Shown piece after piece: positions 16,899 through 25,443 of a stretch of DNA of 64,000 bases (its first letter is position 1; each line of letters begins with the position of its first letter). Source of the stretch: Streptomyces ambofaciens ATCC 23877 (GTDB lineage Bacteria; Actinomycetota; Actinomycetes; Streptomycetales; Streptomycetaceae); the NCBI RefSeq assembly GCF_001267885.1, contig NZ_CP012382.1:7055001-7119000 (forward strand). The letters run 5' to 3'. The position numbers and the translations under genes are program-made. The notes below the pieces were generated by a model. The model saw only the letters and a list, made by a program, of their open reading frames with translations. It was not told the DNA's origin and did no database searches.

Positions 16899-17539
16899 GC
16901 GCCCGGCTCCTCTCCACGGCACACCGCGAGGAACCGGCGGGCCCGGTCGCGGAGCAGGTCCAGGTCCCCGCCGTGAGCGGCGTCGCCGACCAGCGGCGAC
17001 CCGACGCCGACCGCGAGGGCGCCGGCCGCGAGGTACTCCGGCACGAGCTCCGCGTCCACGCCGCCGACGGGCACCAGCGGCATGTCGGGGAACGGATCGC
17101 GCAGAGCTCTGAGGTAGGCGGGCCCTCCCGACGAGGCCGGGAAGAGCTTCACCGCGGTGGCTCCCGCGGCCATGACGGCGACGGCCTCGGTGGGGGTCAG
17201 GGCGCCCGCCAGGACGGGCAGCCGCTCCTGCACGGCGGCGGTCACCGCGTCACCGCCCGCGGGGGTGACCACCCAGGTCGCGCCGGCGTCCCGGGCGCGC
17301 AGCAGGTCGTCCCGGGTGACGACCGTGCCGGCCCCGACGAAGGCGTCGTCGCCGACCGCGCGGGCGGCCCTGGCGATCACGCCGCAGGCGTCGTCCGTGT
17401 TGAGGGACACCTCGACGAGGCCGACGCCCTCCTCCACGAGCGTCAGCACGGTGCGCAGGGCGGCGTCCGCCGAGCGTCCGCGGACGATGGCGGCGAGCCT
17501 GTCGCGGCTCAGACGGGTGGTGAAGTCGGTGAGGTCCAT
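16895..17539 (-). CDS. dgoA: KDPG/KDPGal aldolase
   Basis: A 214-residue class I aldolase of the Eda/DgoA family, a TIM barrel. Visible active-site elements are VEVSLNT (catalytic Glu, about 43), GAGTV (about 70) and the Schiff-base lysine in AVKLFPA (about 130), followed by VPVGGV (phosphate site). It cleaves 2-keto-3-deoxy-6-phosphogalactonate (or -gluconate) to pyruvate and glyceraldehyde 3-phosphate. GGAG lies 8 nt before the ATG. The stop overlaps the kinase start by ATGA; dgoD lies 69 bases upstream. The operon context makes the galacto-epimer the probable main substrate. Confidence 0.88.
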   Translation of the reverse strand: MDLTDFTTRLSRDRLAAIVRGRSADAALRTVLTLVEEGVGLVEVSLNTDDACGVIARAARAVGDDAFVGAGTVVTRDDLLRARDAGATWVVTPAGGDAVTAAVQERLPVLAGALTPTEAVAVMAAGATAVKLFPASSGGPAYLRALRDPFPDMPLVPVGGVDAELVPEYLAAGALAVGVGSPLVGDAAHGGDLDLLRDRARRFLAVCRGEEPGA

Positions 17540-17608
17540 GAGGGGCTCCGGTGCGGGAGGACGACGGGGTGCGGGGGGCCGGGTGCGGCTACGGCGGGGC
17601 GGAGGGCG

Positions 17609-18754
17609 TCACCATTCGGCGAACGAGCCGTCCGGGTGCCGCCACACCGGCCCCCGCCAGTCGGGGGCGCTGCCGTCGGCCGCCCGTACGGCCCGCTCGT
17701 CGACCTCGACGCCCAGGCCCGGCGCGGTCGGACGCAGGAAGCAGCCGTCGTGGAAGCGGAACACCTCGGGGTCGGCGACGTAGTCGAGGACTTCGGCGCC
17801 CTGGTTGTAGTGGATGCCGATGCTCTGCTCCTGGATGAGGAAGTTCGGGGTGCTGAAGGCGATCTGCAGGCTGGCGGCGAGCGACACCGGGCCCAGCGGG
17901 CAGTGCGGGGCGACGGGGACGTCGAAGGTCTCCGCGAGCGCGGCGATGCGGCGCACCTCGGAGATCCCGCCCGCGTGGGAGAGGTCGGGCTGGAGGACGG
18001 CGATCCCGGCCTGGAGGGCCGGCAGGGCGTCGGTACGGGAGTACAGGCGCTCGCCGGTGGCGACGGGCACCGGCGAGCCGGCCACCAGGTCCCCCAGGAG
18101 GTGGGTGTACTCCGGAAGTACCGGCTCCTCGGCGAAGAGCGGATTGAAGGGGGCCAGGTGCGGCAGTACCTTGCGCGCGTTGGCCACCGTGAAACGGCCG
18201 TGGAGGTCGACGGCGAAGTCCCGGTCGGGGCCCAGCACCTCGCGCGTCGCGGCGGCCCGCCCCACGAGGTCGTCGATGTCGCGCGTGGTGGCCAGCCGGT
18301 TCATCCTGCCGCACGCGTTCATCTTGACCGCCGTGAATCCGGCCTCCACCTGCGCCGCGACGGCGTCCGCCACCTCGGCGGGCTCGTCGCCGCCCACCCA
18401 GCTGTAGGCGCGGACGCTGTCGCGCACCGGGCCGCCGAGCAGCACGTGGACCGGTGCGCCGAACCGCTTTCCCGCGATGTCCCACAGTGCCTGGTCGAGC
18501 CCCGCGACGGCACTGGAGAGCACCGGACCGCCCCGGTAGAAGGAGCCCTTCGTCATGACCTGCCAGTGGTCCTCGATGCGCGACGGGTCCTGTCCTACGA
18601 GGAGTTCGGCCAGTTCGTGCACCGCGGTGCGTACGGTGGCCGCCCGGCCCTCGACGACCGGCTCGCCCCAGCCGACGAGGCCCTCGTCGGTCTCGACCCG
18701 GCACAGCAGCCAGCGGGGCGGGACGGCGAAGGTCTCGACGCGGGTGATCTTCAC
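17609..18754 (-). CDS. dgoD: D-galactonate dehydratase
   Basis: A 381-residue enolase-superfamily enzyme, essentially the length of E. coli DgoD and recognisably similar along its whole length (KITRVETFAVPPRW start, WRHPDGSFAEW end). Mg ligands and acid/base residues are visible: VDLHGR (Asp and His, about 183-185), EEPV (about 209), GERL (about 236) and APHCPLGP (His, about 287). It dehydrates D-galactonate to 2-keto-3-deoxygalactonate. The start is GTG at 18754, with GGAG 7 nt upstream. It is the first gene of the galactonate operon, behind an unusually AT-rich promoter. The sirtuin gene ends 86 bases upstream on the same strand. Confidence 0.92.
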   Translation of the reverse strand: MKITRVETFAVPPRWLLCRVETDEGLVGWGEPVVEGRAATVRTAVHELAELLVGQDPSRIEDHWQVMTKGSFYRGGPVLSSAVAGLDQALWDIAGKRFGAPVHVLLGGPVRDSVRAYSWVGGDEPAEVADAVAAQVEAGFTAVKMNACGRMNRLATTRDIDDLVGRAAATREVLGPDRDFAVDLHGRFTVANARKVLPHLAPFNPLFAEEPVLPEYTHLLGDLVAGSPVPVATGERLYSRTDALPALQAGIAVLQPDLSHAGGISEVRRIAALAETFDVPVAPHCPLGPVSLAASLQIAFSTPNFLIQEQSIGIHYNQGAEVLDYVADPEVFRFHDGCFLRPTAPGLGVEVDERAVRAADGSAPDWRGPVWRHPDGSFAEW

Positions 18755-18800
18755 GGGAGGCTCCTGCGCCGGGTAGGGAGAAGAACGATCGGCCGTCCCG

Positions 18801-18816
18801 ATTAAATGTTAATTAA
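18801..18816 (-). promoter_or_regulatory. AT-rich palindrome in the galactonate operon promoter
   Basis: ATTAA (18801-18805), ATG, TTAAT (18809-18813) is a perfect inverted repeat. It overlaps TTAATTAA (18809-18816), an eight-base all-AT word that is extremely rare in DNA of this composition. It sits 47-62 nt upstream of the dgoD start, where a promoter -10 or a GntR operator would be expected. Assignment to the linked GntR protein is inference. Confidence 0.5.
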
Positions 18817-18840
18817 TGAGTTCTGCCAAGGGGGTGCCCG

Positions 18841-19788
18841 TCACCGTGCCGCGCTCCGGGACGGAAGGCCACCCGAAGGGTGCCCGGGCCCGGACTCCGC
18901 CGCCGGGTCGACTGGAACGCCCAGCCGGTCGGCCACGGTGGTGAGGGCCTGACCCAGCGGGAGCGCGACGCGGGTGCGGGCGTACGTGTCGCCCCGGGTC
19001 GGGTCCCGGTTCACGACCAGCACGGGTGTGCCGGCCTGCGCGGCCTGGCGGACGAAGCGGAGTCCGGACATCACCGTGAGCGAGGAGCCCAGGACCAGGA
19101 GCGTGGCCGCCTCCCGGACCAGCGCCCGGCAGTGCTCGACCCGCGCCGGTGGAACGGCTTCGCCGAAGAACACCACGTCCGGCTTGAGGACGCCCCCGCA
19201 GAGCGCGCAGGGCACCACGCGGAAGTCCCCGACCTGCTCGTCGGTCAGGTCGGCGTCACCGTCGGGGTTGATGCCGGCGGCCACGGGTGAGAAGCCGGCG
19301 TTGGCCTCCTCCAGCCGCCGGGCCAGTTCGCGGCGCGGGCTGAAGGCGCCGCAGGAGAGGCAGACCACCCGGTCCAGGCTCCCGTGGAGCTCCACGACGT
19401 CCTCACCGCCGGCGGCCTGGTGCAGACCGTCCACGTTCTGCGTGATCACCCCGCCGAGCAGACCGTGCCGTCCGAACGCGGCCACCGCCCGGTGCCCGGC
19501 GTTGGGGCGGGCGCGGCCGAAGGTGCGCCAGCCGAGGTGGCTGCGGGCCCAGTACCGGCGCCGGGCCTGGGCACTGCCGGTGAAGTCCTGGTAGGTCATC
19601 GGGGTGTGCCTGCTCAGGCTGCCGCCCTCGCCCCGGTAGTCGGGGATGCCCGACTCCGTGGAGATCCCCGCCCCGCTGAGGACGAGCACACCTCCGGCGC
19701 CCAGCGCGTCGACGACCGGTTCCAGATCCGCGGTGCCCGGCGGCAGACCCTCGGGCGGGGTCCAGCTCAGGGTGGGACGCATGCGCAT
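18841..19788 (-). CDS. NAD-dependent protein deacylase (sirtuin)
   Basis: A 315-residue Sir2-family enzyme. GAGISTESGIPDYRG (about 35) and TQNVDGLHQAAG (about 120) form the NAD pocket. The catalytic His is in VELHGS (about 138). A CLSCG...CALCGG pair supplies four zinc-binding cysteines. GSSLTVMSG and NRDPT close the Rossmann fold. It removes acyl groups from lysines using NAD. The start MRMRPTLSWTPPEG is chosen at the first Met before sirtuin homology; the frame is open 182 codons further upstream but that stretch is Arg/Pro-rich and looks non-coding. No convincing ribosome binding site precedes it, so a second Met two codons later is equally possible. Confidence 0.88.
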   Translation of the reverse strand: MRMRPTLSWTPPEGLPPGTADLEPVVDALGAGGVLVLSGAGISTESGIPDYRGEGGSLSRHTPMTYQDFTGSAQARRRYWARSHLGWRTFGRARPNAGHRAVAAFGRHGLLGGVITQNVDGLHQAAGGEDVVELHGSLDRVVCLSCGAFSPRRELARRLEEANAGFSPVAAGINPDGDADLTDEQVGDFRVVPCALCGGVLKPDVVFFGEAVPPARVEHCRALVREAATLLVLGSSLTVMSGLRFVRQAAQAGTPVLVVNRDPTRGDTYARTRVALPLGQALTTVADRLGVPVDPAAESGPGHPSGGLPSRSAAR

Positions 19789-19844
19789 GCACCCAGGGTA
19801 CGGAACGGGCCGGTACCCGCTTCCGCGGTGAGCGCCGCCCGTCC

Positions 19845-19895
19845 GCAGGGGGCCGCCGGAGCGCTCCGTCACGAAGCACCCCGACGGCCCCCTGC
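19845..19895 (-). terminator. Hairpin terminator after the amine oxidase gene
   Basis: GCAGGGGGCCG (19845-19855) pairs perfectly with CGGCCCCCTGC (19885-19895), an 11-bp GC-rich stem with a 29-nt loop. It lies 90 nt beyond the amine oxidase stop and upstream of the sirtuin start, consistent with separate transcription of the two genes. Confidence 0.6.
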
Positions 19896-19984
19896 TTCCC
19901 CTCAGGCCTGGTCTCAGGACTCGTCTCGGGCCTCGTCGCGCAAGGACGCCGGTCGGGCTCGGGAGCCCGCTCGCGCCGGTCCGC

Positions 19985-21997
19985 TCACGCGGTGTGGATC
20001 TCCAGCGCGGCGCGCACGGCGGACTCCACGGCCCCCTCGATCCACGCCGGCTTGACGGACGTGTGGTCCCCGGCGAAGTGCAACGGTCCCTCGCGTCCGG
20101 GGATGGCGGGCAGCAGCTCCGTGTGCTGCCCGGGCAGGAGCACGGACGCCTCCCCGTAGGCGTAGGGATCGCGCAGCCAGCTCTGGGTGCGGCCCGCGCC
20201 CGTGTAGAAGACCTCGATGCGCCGGCCGTAGACCTGCTGGAGGCCGCACAGGGCGTGCGGGTACCGGGCGTCGTCGTCCAGGGAGTCCCAGCGCAGAGCG
20301 TCGTCCGCCCAGCTGTAGGAGGCCAGGACCACACCCCCCGCGCTGCCCGGGACCGGATGGGAGGGGTGGAACATGAACCGGTTGGCGTTGTCCGAGACCG
20401 AGCCGCCGCCCACGACGTCGACCGCCTCCGGCTGGTCGCGGGTGAGCGAGCGGTTGGCGGCGTAGTGGGTGCGCTGCCCCGCGGTGATGTGCCCGGAGGG
20501 CACGGACGGATGGGCGCCGAGCAGGCTGCCGTCGGCGGCGGCCCGGCCGGTGCGGTAGGCGTCGTACAGACTGGGGTCGATGGCCCGCAGCTCCCGCTTC
20601 CAGTCGGCCTCGTCGAACTCCCACCAGCGGCGGCTGAACTCCAGCAGGACCTTGGTCGCGCTGTCGTAGTGCAGTTCGCAGACCGCCCGCCGCTTGCCGT
20701 ACGACATGGGCGGTTCGATCTGCACGTGGCGCAGTCCCGAGAACGGCACCGTCACCACGGCGACGTCCGCGGTGAACTGCTCGCGTACGACGGGGCCGCC
20801 CCGGCCCTCCGAGACGGTGTCCACCCACACGTGCGGCCCCTTGGCCCGGACGTGCTCGGCGTCCGGCGCAGGGCGGTCGGGGTGGTGGTACTGGATGCGC
20901 GTGACCCGGCGGTCGAAGCGCACGTCCTTGCGCACCCGTTCCAGCAGGGCGTCCGGCAGCACGGCCGTGCCGCCCTCCAGCTCGTAGAAGGGGGTGTCGG
21001 GGCTGATGAGGGAGGACCCGGTGAAGCTGTGGATGAAGGAGAGCGGGAGACGCGAGGTGAGGTTCTCCAGGGTGCCGATCAGGTCGATGGTCCGCTCGTC
21101 CAGGCCCGCCTGCTCGGTCAGGAAGCGGAACATCGACCAGTCGCCGAACCGCTGCACCACGCGGGCCCATCCCCGCAGCCGCTCCGGGAGCGGCTTGTCG
21201 ACCCGCTTGCCGTCGCGGTCCAGGTAACTGAACTCGTCGCGCACCGGATCCAGCGCGGCGCGCAGGATGGCGGCGGCGGGGGTGTCCCAGTGAGCCTTGG
21301 GGACGCCGAACGACCGGTTCACGCGCCGGGGGGCGCGGGCGTAGTCGGCACGTCGGACACGGACGCCGTTGACGTGGATCCAGGTGCGGTGGGAGGGACG
21401 GCCGTCTCCGTCGACGTCCACGTAGTGGAAACGCCGCTTCTCCAGGCCGAACCGGTCGATCAGCTCCATCACGAGCGGGTGGCTGCCCGGGATGCGCATC
21501 GCGCCCGCCTCGGCGTACTGGCGGGGGTCGGCGAAGGGCTGCTCGGCGCGTTCGTGGCCCCCGCTGCGGAAGGTCTTGACGCGTCCGCCCGCCCGGTTGC
21601 CGTTGGCCTCCAGCACCGTCACCCGGTGGCCCGCCTCGCGCAGCAGCCAGGCGGCCACCAGTCCGGCCGGGCCGGCGCCGACGACCAGGACGTTCCTGGG
21701 CCGTGTCCGCCGCTGAGCGGGCAGTCCCTTCTGGAGGACGCTCCGGTAACGCGGGACGAGGGGGCGGTCGTCGGAGTCCAGTACGAGCAGCGCGCGAGCG
21801 ACGGCCAGGCACCGGTCGAAGTCGGTGTCCCGTCTGTCGGCCGGAGCGGCGGGAGCGGCGGGAGCGGCCGGAGCGGGCCGGGCCGCGGCGACACCCCCGG
21901 TGAGTGCGGTGGCGGCGGTGGCCGTGCCCGCCACCGCCGCGAAGCTCCTGCGGGAGAGGCCGCCTTCTGAACGCACCACTGCGTGATCTTCGGTCAT
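19985..21997 (-). CDS. Tat-exported flavin amine/amino-acid oxidase
   Basis: A 670-residue FAD-dependent oxidase. The N-terminus carries a twin-arginine signal ([10 protein letters not shown], about 15-24) with a hydrophobic run and a PAAPAAPA linker. This is followed by a short helical segment and the FAD dinucleotide motif [13 protein letters not shown] (about 107). The amino_oxidase fold continues (GGRVKTF; substrate region; C-terminal [26 protein letters not shown], the second FAD motif). The arrangement resembles secreted bacterial L-amino-acid oxidases and amino-acid monooxygenases, which give a keto acid or amide plus hydrogen peroxide. The specific amino acid cannot be read. The protein is folded with its flavin in the cytoplasm and exported. 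It diverges from the channel gene at 22286, with 288 bases between them. Confidence 0.85.
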   Translation of the reverse strand: MTEDHAVVRSEGGLSRRSFAAVAGTATAATALTGGVAAARPAPAAPAAPAAPADRRDTDFDRCLAVARALLVLDSDDRPLVPRYRSVLQKGLPAQRRTRPRNVLVVGAGPAGLVAAWLLREAGHRVTVLEANGNRAGGRVKTFRSGGHERAEQPFADPRQYAEAGAMRIPGSHPLVMELIDRFGLEKRRFHYVDVDGDGRPSHRTWIHVNGVRVRRADYARAPRRVNRSFGVPKAHWDTPAAAILRAALDPVRDEFSYLDRDGKRVDKPLPERLRGWARVVQRFGDWSMFRFLTEQAGLDERTIDLIGTLENLTSRLPLSFIHSFTGSSLISPDTPFYELEGGTAVLPDALLERVRKDVRFDRRVTRIQYHHPDRPAPDAEHVRAKGPHVWVDTVSEGRGGPVVREQFTADVAVVTVPFSGLRHVQIEPPMSYGKRRAVCELHYDSATKVLLEFSRRWWEFDEADWKRELRAIDPSLYDAYRTGRAAADGSLLGAHPSVPSGHITAGQRTHYAANRSLTRDQPEAVDVVGGGSVSDNANRFMFHPSHPVPGSAGGVVLASYSWADDALRWDSLDDDARYPHALCGLQQVYGRRIEVFYTGAGRTQSWLRDPYAYGEASVLLPGQHTELLPAIPGREGPLHFAGDHTSVKPAWIEGAVESAVRAALEIHTA

Positions 21998-22285
21998 GGC
22001 GGTCTTTGTACCGGCGGCCGTGACGGTGCGCCCGCCCTTCGCTCCGGCGTTGACACGAAGGAGCTAAACGGCGGCGAACCCTGACGTCACCGCTGGTCGG
22101 CCGCCGTGAACGGCCCGGGAGACCCGAAGGGATGAACGCCGCGCGAACGCCGTCGGACGCGGTGACCGGTCCCGCACACTGCGACTGGTGTGACACATCC
22201 GTGCTCTCCGGCGGGCCCGCGCGGCGCATCACGTGCGCGAGGCCGACGCGGCCTCGCGAGAGTGCGCGGCGATGGAGGGGGAAGG

Positions 22286-24184
22286 GTGGCGCAGCGGCGC
22301 ACTCCGTTCGGTGACAGAGCCCGCTACTGGTTCGACAGCACGCTGGCCCGCGGTGCCGCCGCTCTCGTCGGCTGGATGGCGTTGCTGTGCCTGGCCGTGG
22401 TCGTACCGGCCAGCGCGGTGGTGGTGTGGACCGACCCCGCCGCGCCGGCCTCCCCGGCGGACCGGCTGGCGGAGGTGTGGCGGCTCACCGGGGAGACCCT
22501 GCGGCTGGGCGGCGCGACGGGTACGCCGCTGCGGGTGATGATGTCGGTGCTGCTCGCGCTGGTCACCCTGCTGTACGTCTCGACGCTCGTCGGCCTGGTC
22601 ACGACGGCCCTCACGGAACGGCTCACCGCGCTGCGGCGGGGCCGCTCCACCGTGCTCGAACACGGGCACGCCGTGATCCTGGGATGGTCGGAGCAGGTCT
22701 TCACCGTGGTGAGCGAGCTGGTCGCCGCCAACGCCAACCAGCGGCGGGCCGCGGTGGCGGTGCTGGCCGACCGGGACAAGACCCTCATGGAGGAGGCCCT
22801 CAGTACGAAGCTGGGCTCCGCCGGCCGCACCCGGCTGATCTGCCGCAGCGGTCCCCCCACCGACCCCGCCGTGCTCCCCCTGGCCAGCCCGGCCACCGCC
22901 GGTGTCGTGCTGATCCTGCCGCACGACGAGCCCGAGGCCGATGCCGAGGTGGTCAGGACACTGCTGGCGCTCAGGGCGGCCCTGGCGGGGGTGGGGAACC
23001 GGCCGCCCGTCGTCGCCGCCGTCCGGGACGACCGGTACCTCCTCGCCGCCCGTCTCGCCGCCGGACCGGGCGGCATCGTCCTGGAGAGCGACACCGTCAC
23101 CGCCCGGCTGATCGTCCAGGCCGCCCGCCGCCCCGGGCTCTCCCTCGTCCACCAGGAACTGCTCGACTTCGCCGGCGACGAGTTCTACCTGGTCACCGAG
23201 CCGGCCCTGACCGGCCGCCCGTTCGCCGAGGCGCTGCTGTCGTACCCGACGTCGAGCGTCGTCGGGATGGTGCGCGCGGGCACCCCGCTGCTGAGTCCGC
23301 CTCCGGAGACGCCCATCGCCGCGGGCGACCTGCTCGTCGTCATCACCCGTGACGACGACACGGCCTGGACGGCCGACTGCGCGGAGCTGGTGGAGGAGGC
23401 GGCGATGGCCTCCGGCCCGCCGACGCCCGCACGGGCGGAGCGCGTCCTCCTGCTGGGCTGGAACCGCCGAGCACCGCTCATGGTCGACCAACTGCGCCGC
23501 CGCGCCCTGCCCGGGTCCGCCGTCGACGTGGTGGCGGAACCCGGCGAGGCGACGGCCCGGCAGCTGGACGAGTCCGGCGAGGGCGAAGCCACCGGCCTGA
23601 GCCTGACCCTGCACCACGGGGACATCACCCGTCCGGAGACCCTGCGGCGCCTGGACGTCCACTCCTACGACAGCGTGATCGTGCTCGGCCGTGACCCCGC
23701 GCCCGGACAACCGTCGGACCATCCCGACAACCGCACGCTCGTCACCCTCCTGCTCCTGCGCCGGCTGGAGGAAGCCACCGGGCGTGAACTGCCGGTGGTC
23801 ACCGAGCTGATCGACGACCGGAACCGGGCCCTGGCCCCCATCGGCCCGGGAGCCGACGTGATCATCAGCGGCAAGCTCATCGGCCTGCTCATGGCGCAGA
23901 TCTCCCAGAACCGGCACCTGGCAGCGGTGTTCGAGGAACTGTTCTCCGCCGACGGCACCGGAGTCCGCCTCCGGCCGGCCGACGACTACGTGCTGCCCGG
24001 ACACGAGACGTCCTTCGCCACGGTGGTGGCCGCGGCACGGCGCCGCGGCGAATGCGCCATCGGCTACCGGAGCCACGACGACTCGTCGACGAGCCCCGGC
24101 TACGGAGTGCGGATCAATCCGCCCAAGGAGGAGCGGCGCCGCTGGGCGGCCGGGGACGAGGTGGTCGTCGTCGCCAGGGACTGA
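22286..24184 (+). CDS. CASTOR/POLLUX/SYM8-family ion channel protein
   Basis: A 632-residue membrane protein with two N-terminal transmembrane segments (about 20-46 and 82-110). Two tandem RCK/TrkA-N-like regulatory domains follow; the first begins at HAVILGWSEQVFTVV (about 128) and the second at ERVLLLGWNRRAPLMVDQL (about 385). This architecture is that of the CASTOR/POLLUX family, known in plants as nuclear-envelope cation channels and widespread but uncharacterised in actinomycetes. The GTG start at 22286 follows a GGAGGGGGAAGG sequence; the frame is open 32 codons upstream but that part is Arg/Gly-rich. The 288-base divergent region to the oxidase gene contains TTGACA at 22050-22055 but no paired -10 that I trust. 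Confidence 0.8.
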   Translation: MAQRRTPFGDRARYWFDSTLARGAAALVGWMALLCLAVVVPASAVVVWTDPAAPASPADRLAEVWRLTGETLRLGGATGTPLRVMMSVLLALVTLLYVSTLVGLVTTALTERLTALRRGRSTVLEHGHAVILGWSEQVFTVVSELVAANANQRRAAVAVLADRDKTLMEEALSTKLGSAGRTRLICRSGPPTDPAVLPLASPATAGVVLILPHDEPEADAEVVRTLLALRAALAGVGNRPPVVAAVRDDRYLLAARLAAGPGGIVLESDTVTARLIVQAARRPGLSLVHQELLDFAGDEFYLVTEPALTGRPFAEALLSYPTSSVVGMVRAGTPLLSPPPETPIAAGDLLVVITRDDDTAWTADCAELVEEAAMASGPPTPARAERVLLLGWNRRAPLMVDQLRRRALPGSAVDVVAEPGEATARQLDESGEGEATGLSLTLHHGDITRPETLRRLDVHSYDSVIVLGRDPAPGQPSDHPDNRTLVTLLLLRRLEEATGRELPVVTELIDDRNRALAPIGPGADVIISGKLIGLLMAQISQNRHLAAVFEELFSADGTGVRLRPADDYVLPGHETSFATVVAAARRRGECAIGYRSHDDSSTSPGYGVRINPPKEERRRWAAGDEVVVVARD

Positions 24185-24260
24185 CTCACCCCGTCGGCAG
24201 CGGAGTTCGCTCCACTCTCGGCCTCCTTGACGACCACTACGGCTTCTTCGTGGGGGACAC

Positions 24261-24337
24261 CCGAACCGATCCCGAACCGATCCCGCGCCGGTCACGCTTC
24301 GGAGGGCTCAGAGGGCTCAGAGGGCTCAGAGGGCTCG
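24261..24337. repeat. Two short tandem repeats between/at convergent 3' ends
   Basis: CCGAACCGATC occurs twice in tandem (24261-24282). From 24301, an AGGGCTCAG nonamer is repeated about four times (24303-24337). The nonamer lies inside the 3' end of the idonate dehydrogenase gene and encodes its EPS-EPS-EPS-EPS tail. Confidence 0.85.
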
Positions 24338-25443
24338 GCGGTGAGGCGGAGCATGACCTTGCTGCTTCCGCTCGCCGGGTCGGCGGCGACGGCGAGTGCC
24401 TCCCCGGCGCGTTCCAGCGGGAAGCGGTGGGTGATCAGCGGGGTCACGTCGAGGCCGTCCCGGAGTGCGCGCAGGGCGTCGTCGATCTCCTCGACGAAGC
24501 GGTACGAGCCGATCCACGTGATCTCCCGGGTCACCAGGTCGCCGAGGGCCGCGGGCACGGCCGTACCGGGCAGGTTGCCGACCTGGACGAGGGTGCCGCC
24601 CCGGGCCGTCGCCCGCAGCACCGGTCCGAGCGCGGCCGGGGCGCCGGACGCCTCGAAGACGACCTCCACGTCCTCGGGCAGTTTCTCGCCGGCCGAGAGG
24701 TCACGTGTCTCGTCGGCGCCCATGGCGCGGGCGACGGCGAGCGAGGACGACGCCAGGTCCGCGGCGACGACCCGGCCCGCGCCGCGGTACCGGGCGGCGG
24801 CCACGACCAGGGAGCCGATCGGTCCACAGCCGTTGACCAGGACCGTGCGGCCACGCAGCTCCGGGACCCGGCCCACCGCGTGCAGGGCGACGGCCAACGG
24901 CTCGGCGAGGGCGCCCTGTTCGGTGGGGACGCCGTCCGGCAGCGGCCGGATCTGGGTGGCGTGGACCGTCCGGTACTCGCTGAACCCGCCGTCGGTGTGC
25001 GGGTCGAAGGCCGCCGAGCCGAAGTAGCGGACGCGCGGATAGAGGTTCGTGCGTCCGGCGAGCCGCTCGGGAAGGACGCCGTCGCCCACCGGCCGGGCCG
25101 GATGCACGGTGGCCGCCTGCCCGACGCTCAGACCGGTGACCCCTTCGCCCAGTTCGGCGATCCGGCCCGCGAACTCGTGCCCGAGCACCAGTGGGTGAGC
25201 GAGGCGGGCGGTGCCGGACGCCCCCTTCTTCCAGTAGGCGATGTCGGATCCGCAGATCCCGCCCCACTCCACGGACAGCAGCACCTCGCCCGCACCGGGT
25301 ACGGGCCGGGCCCGTTCGTCGACGCGCACGTCACCGGCGCGGTGCACCACGACCGCCCTCATCCGGTGGTCTCCGGCGGCCATGGGCCCGGGACGTCCCG
25401 CGGTGGGTGTCCGCGCGGCGCCTGTCTCGTCGGTCGTCCTCAT
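24292..25443 (-). CDS. idnD: L-idonate 5-dehydrogenase-like zinc alcohol dehydrogenase
   Basis: A 383-residue medium-chain dehydrogenase. GGICGSD (catalytic zinc Cys) and GHEF (His/Glu) are present. YFGSAAFDPHTDGGFSEY is diagnostic for IdnD-type enzymes, and NGCGPIGSLVV begins the NAD(P) Rossmann fold. The four cysteines of the structural zinc lobe are missing: the segment between HPARPVGDG and the YFGS motif has none. IdnD oxidises L-idonate to 5-keto-D-gluconate. The start MRTTDETG is chosen because its ATG overlaps the MFS stop as ATGA; a start at MRAVVV 27 codons later would match the family length better. The C-terminus is a repeated EPS tail from a 9-bp tandem repeat. Last gene of the sugar-acid operon. 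Confidence 0.82.
   Translation of the reverse strand: MRTTDETGAARTPTAGRPGPMAAGDHRMRAVVVHRAGDVRVDERARPVPGAGEVLLSVEWGGICGSDIAYWKKGASGTARLAHPLVLGHEFAGRIAELGEGVTGLSVGQAATVHPARPVGDGVLPERLAGRTNLYPRVRYFGSAAFDPHTDGGFSEYRTVHATQIRPLPDGVPTEQGALAEPLAVALHAVGRVPELRGRTVLVNGCGPIGSLVVAAARYRGAGRVVAADLASSSLAVARAMGADETRDLSAGEKLPEDVEVVFEASGAPAALGPVLRATARGGTLVQVGNLPGTAVPAALGDLVTREITWIGSYRFVEEIDDALRALRDGLDVTPLITHRFPLERAGEALAVAADPASGSSKVMLRLTAEPSEPSEPSEPSEA

Noticed and set aside
19789..20334. A 182-codon N-terminal extension of the sirtuin frame
   Set aside because: The extension is antisense to nothing conserved, is Arg/Pro/Ser-rich, overlaps the oxidase 3' end and contains the terminator hairpin at 19845-19895. 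Sirtuin homology begins only after 19788.
19994..21970. A 658-codon plus-strand frame opposite the amine oxidase
   Set aside because: Antisense shadow produced by GC-rich third positions; no domain, no ribosome binding site, whereas the minus strand has clear FAD motifs and a Tat signal.
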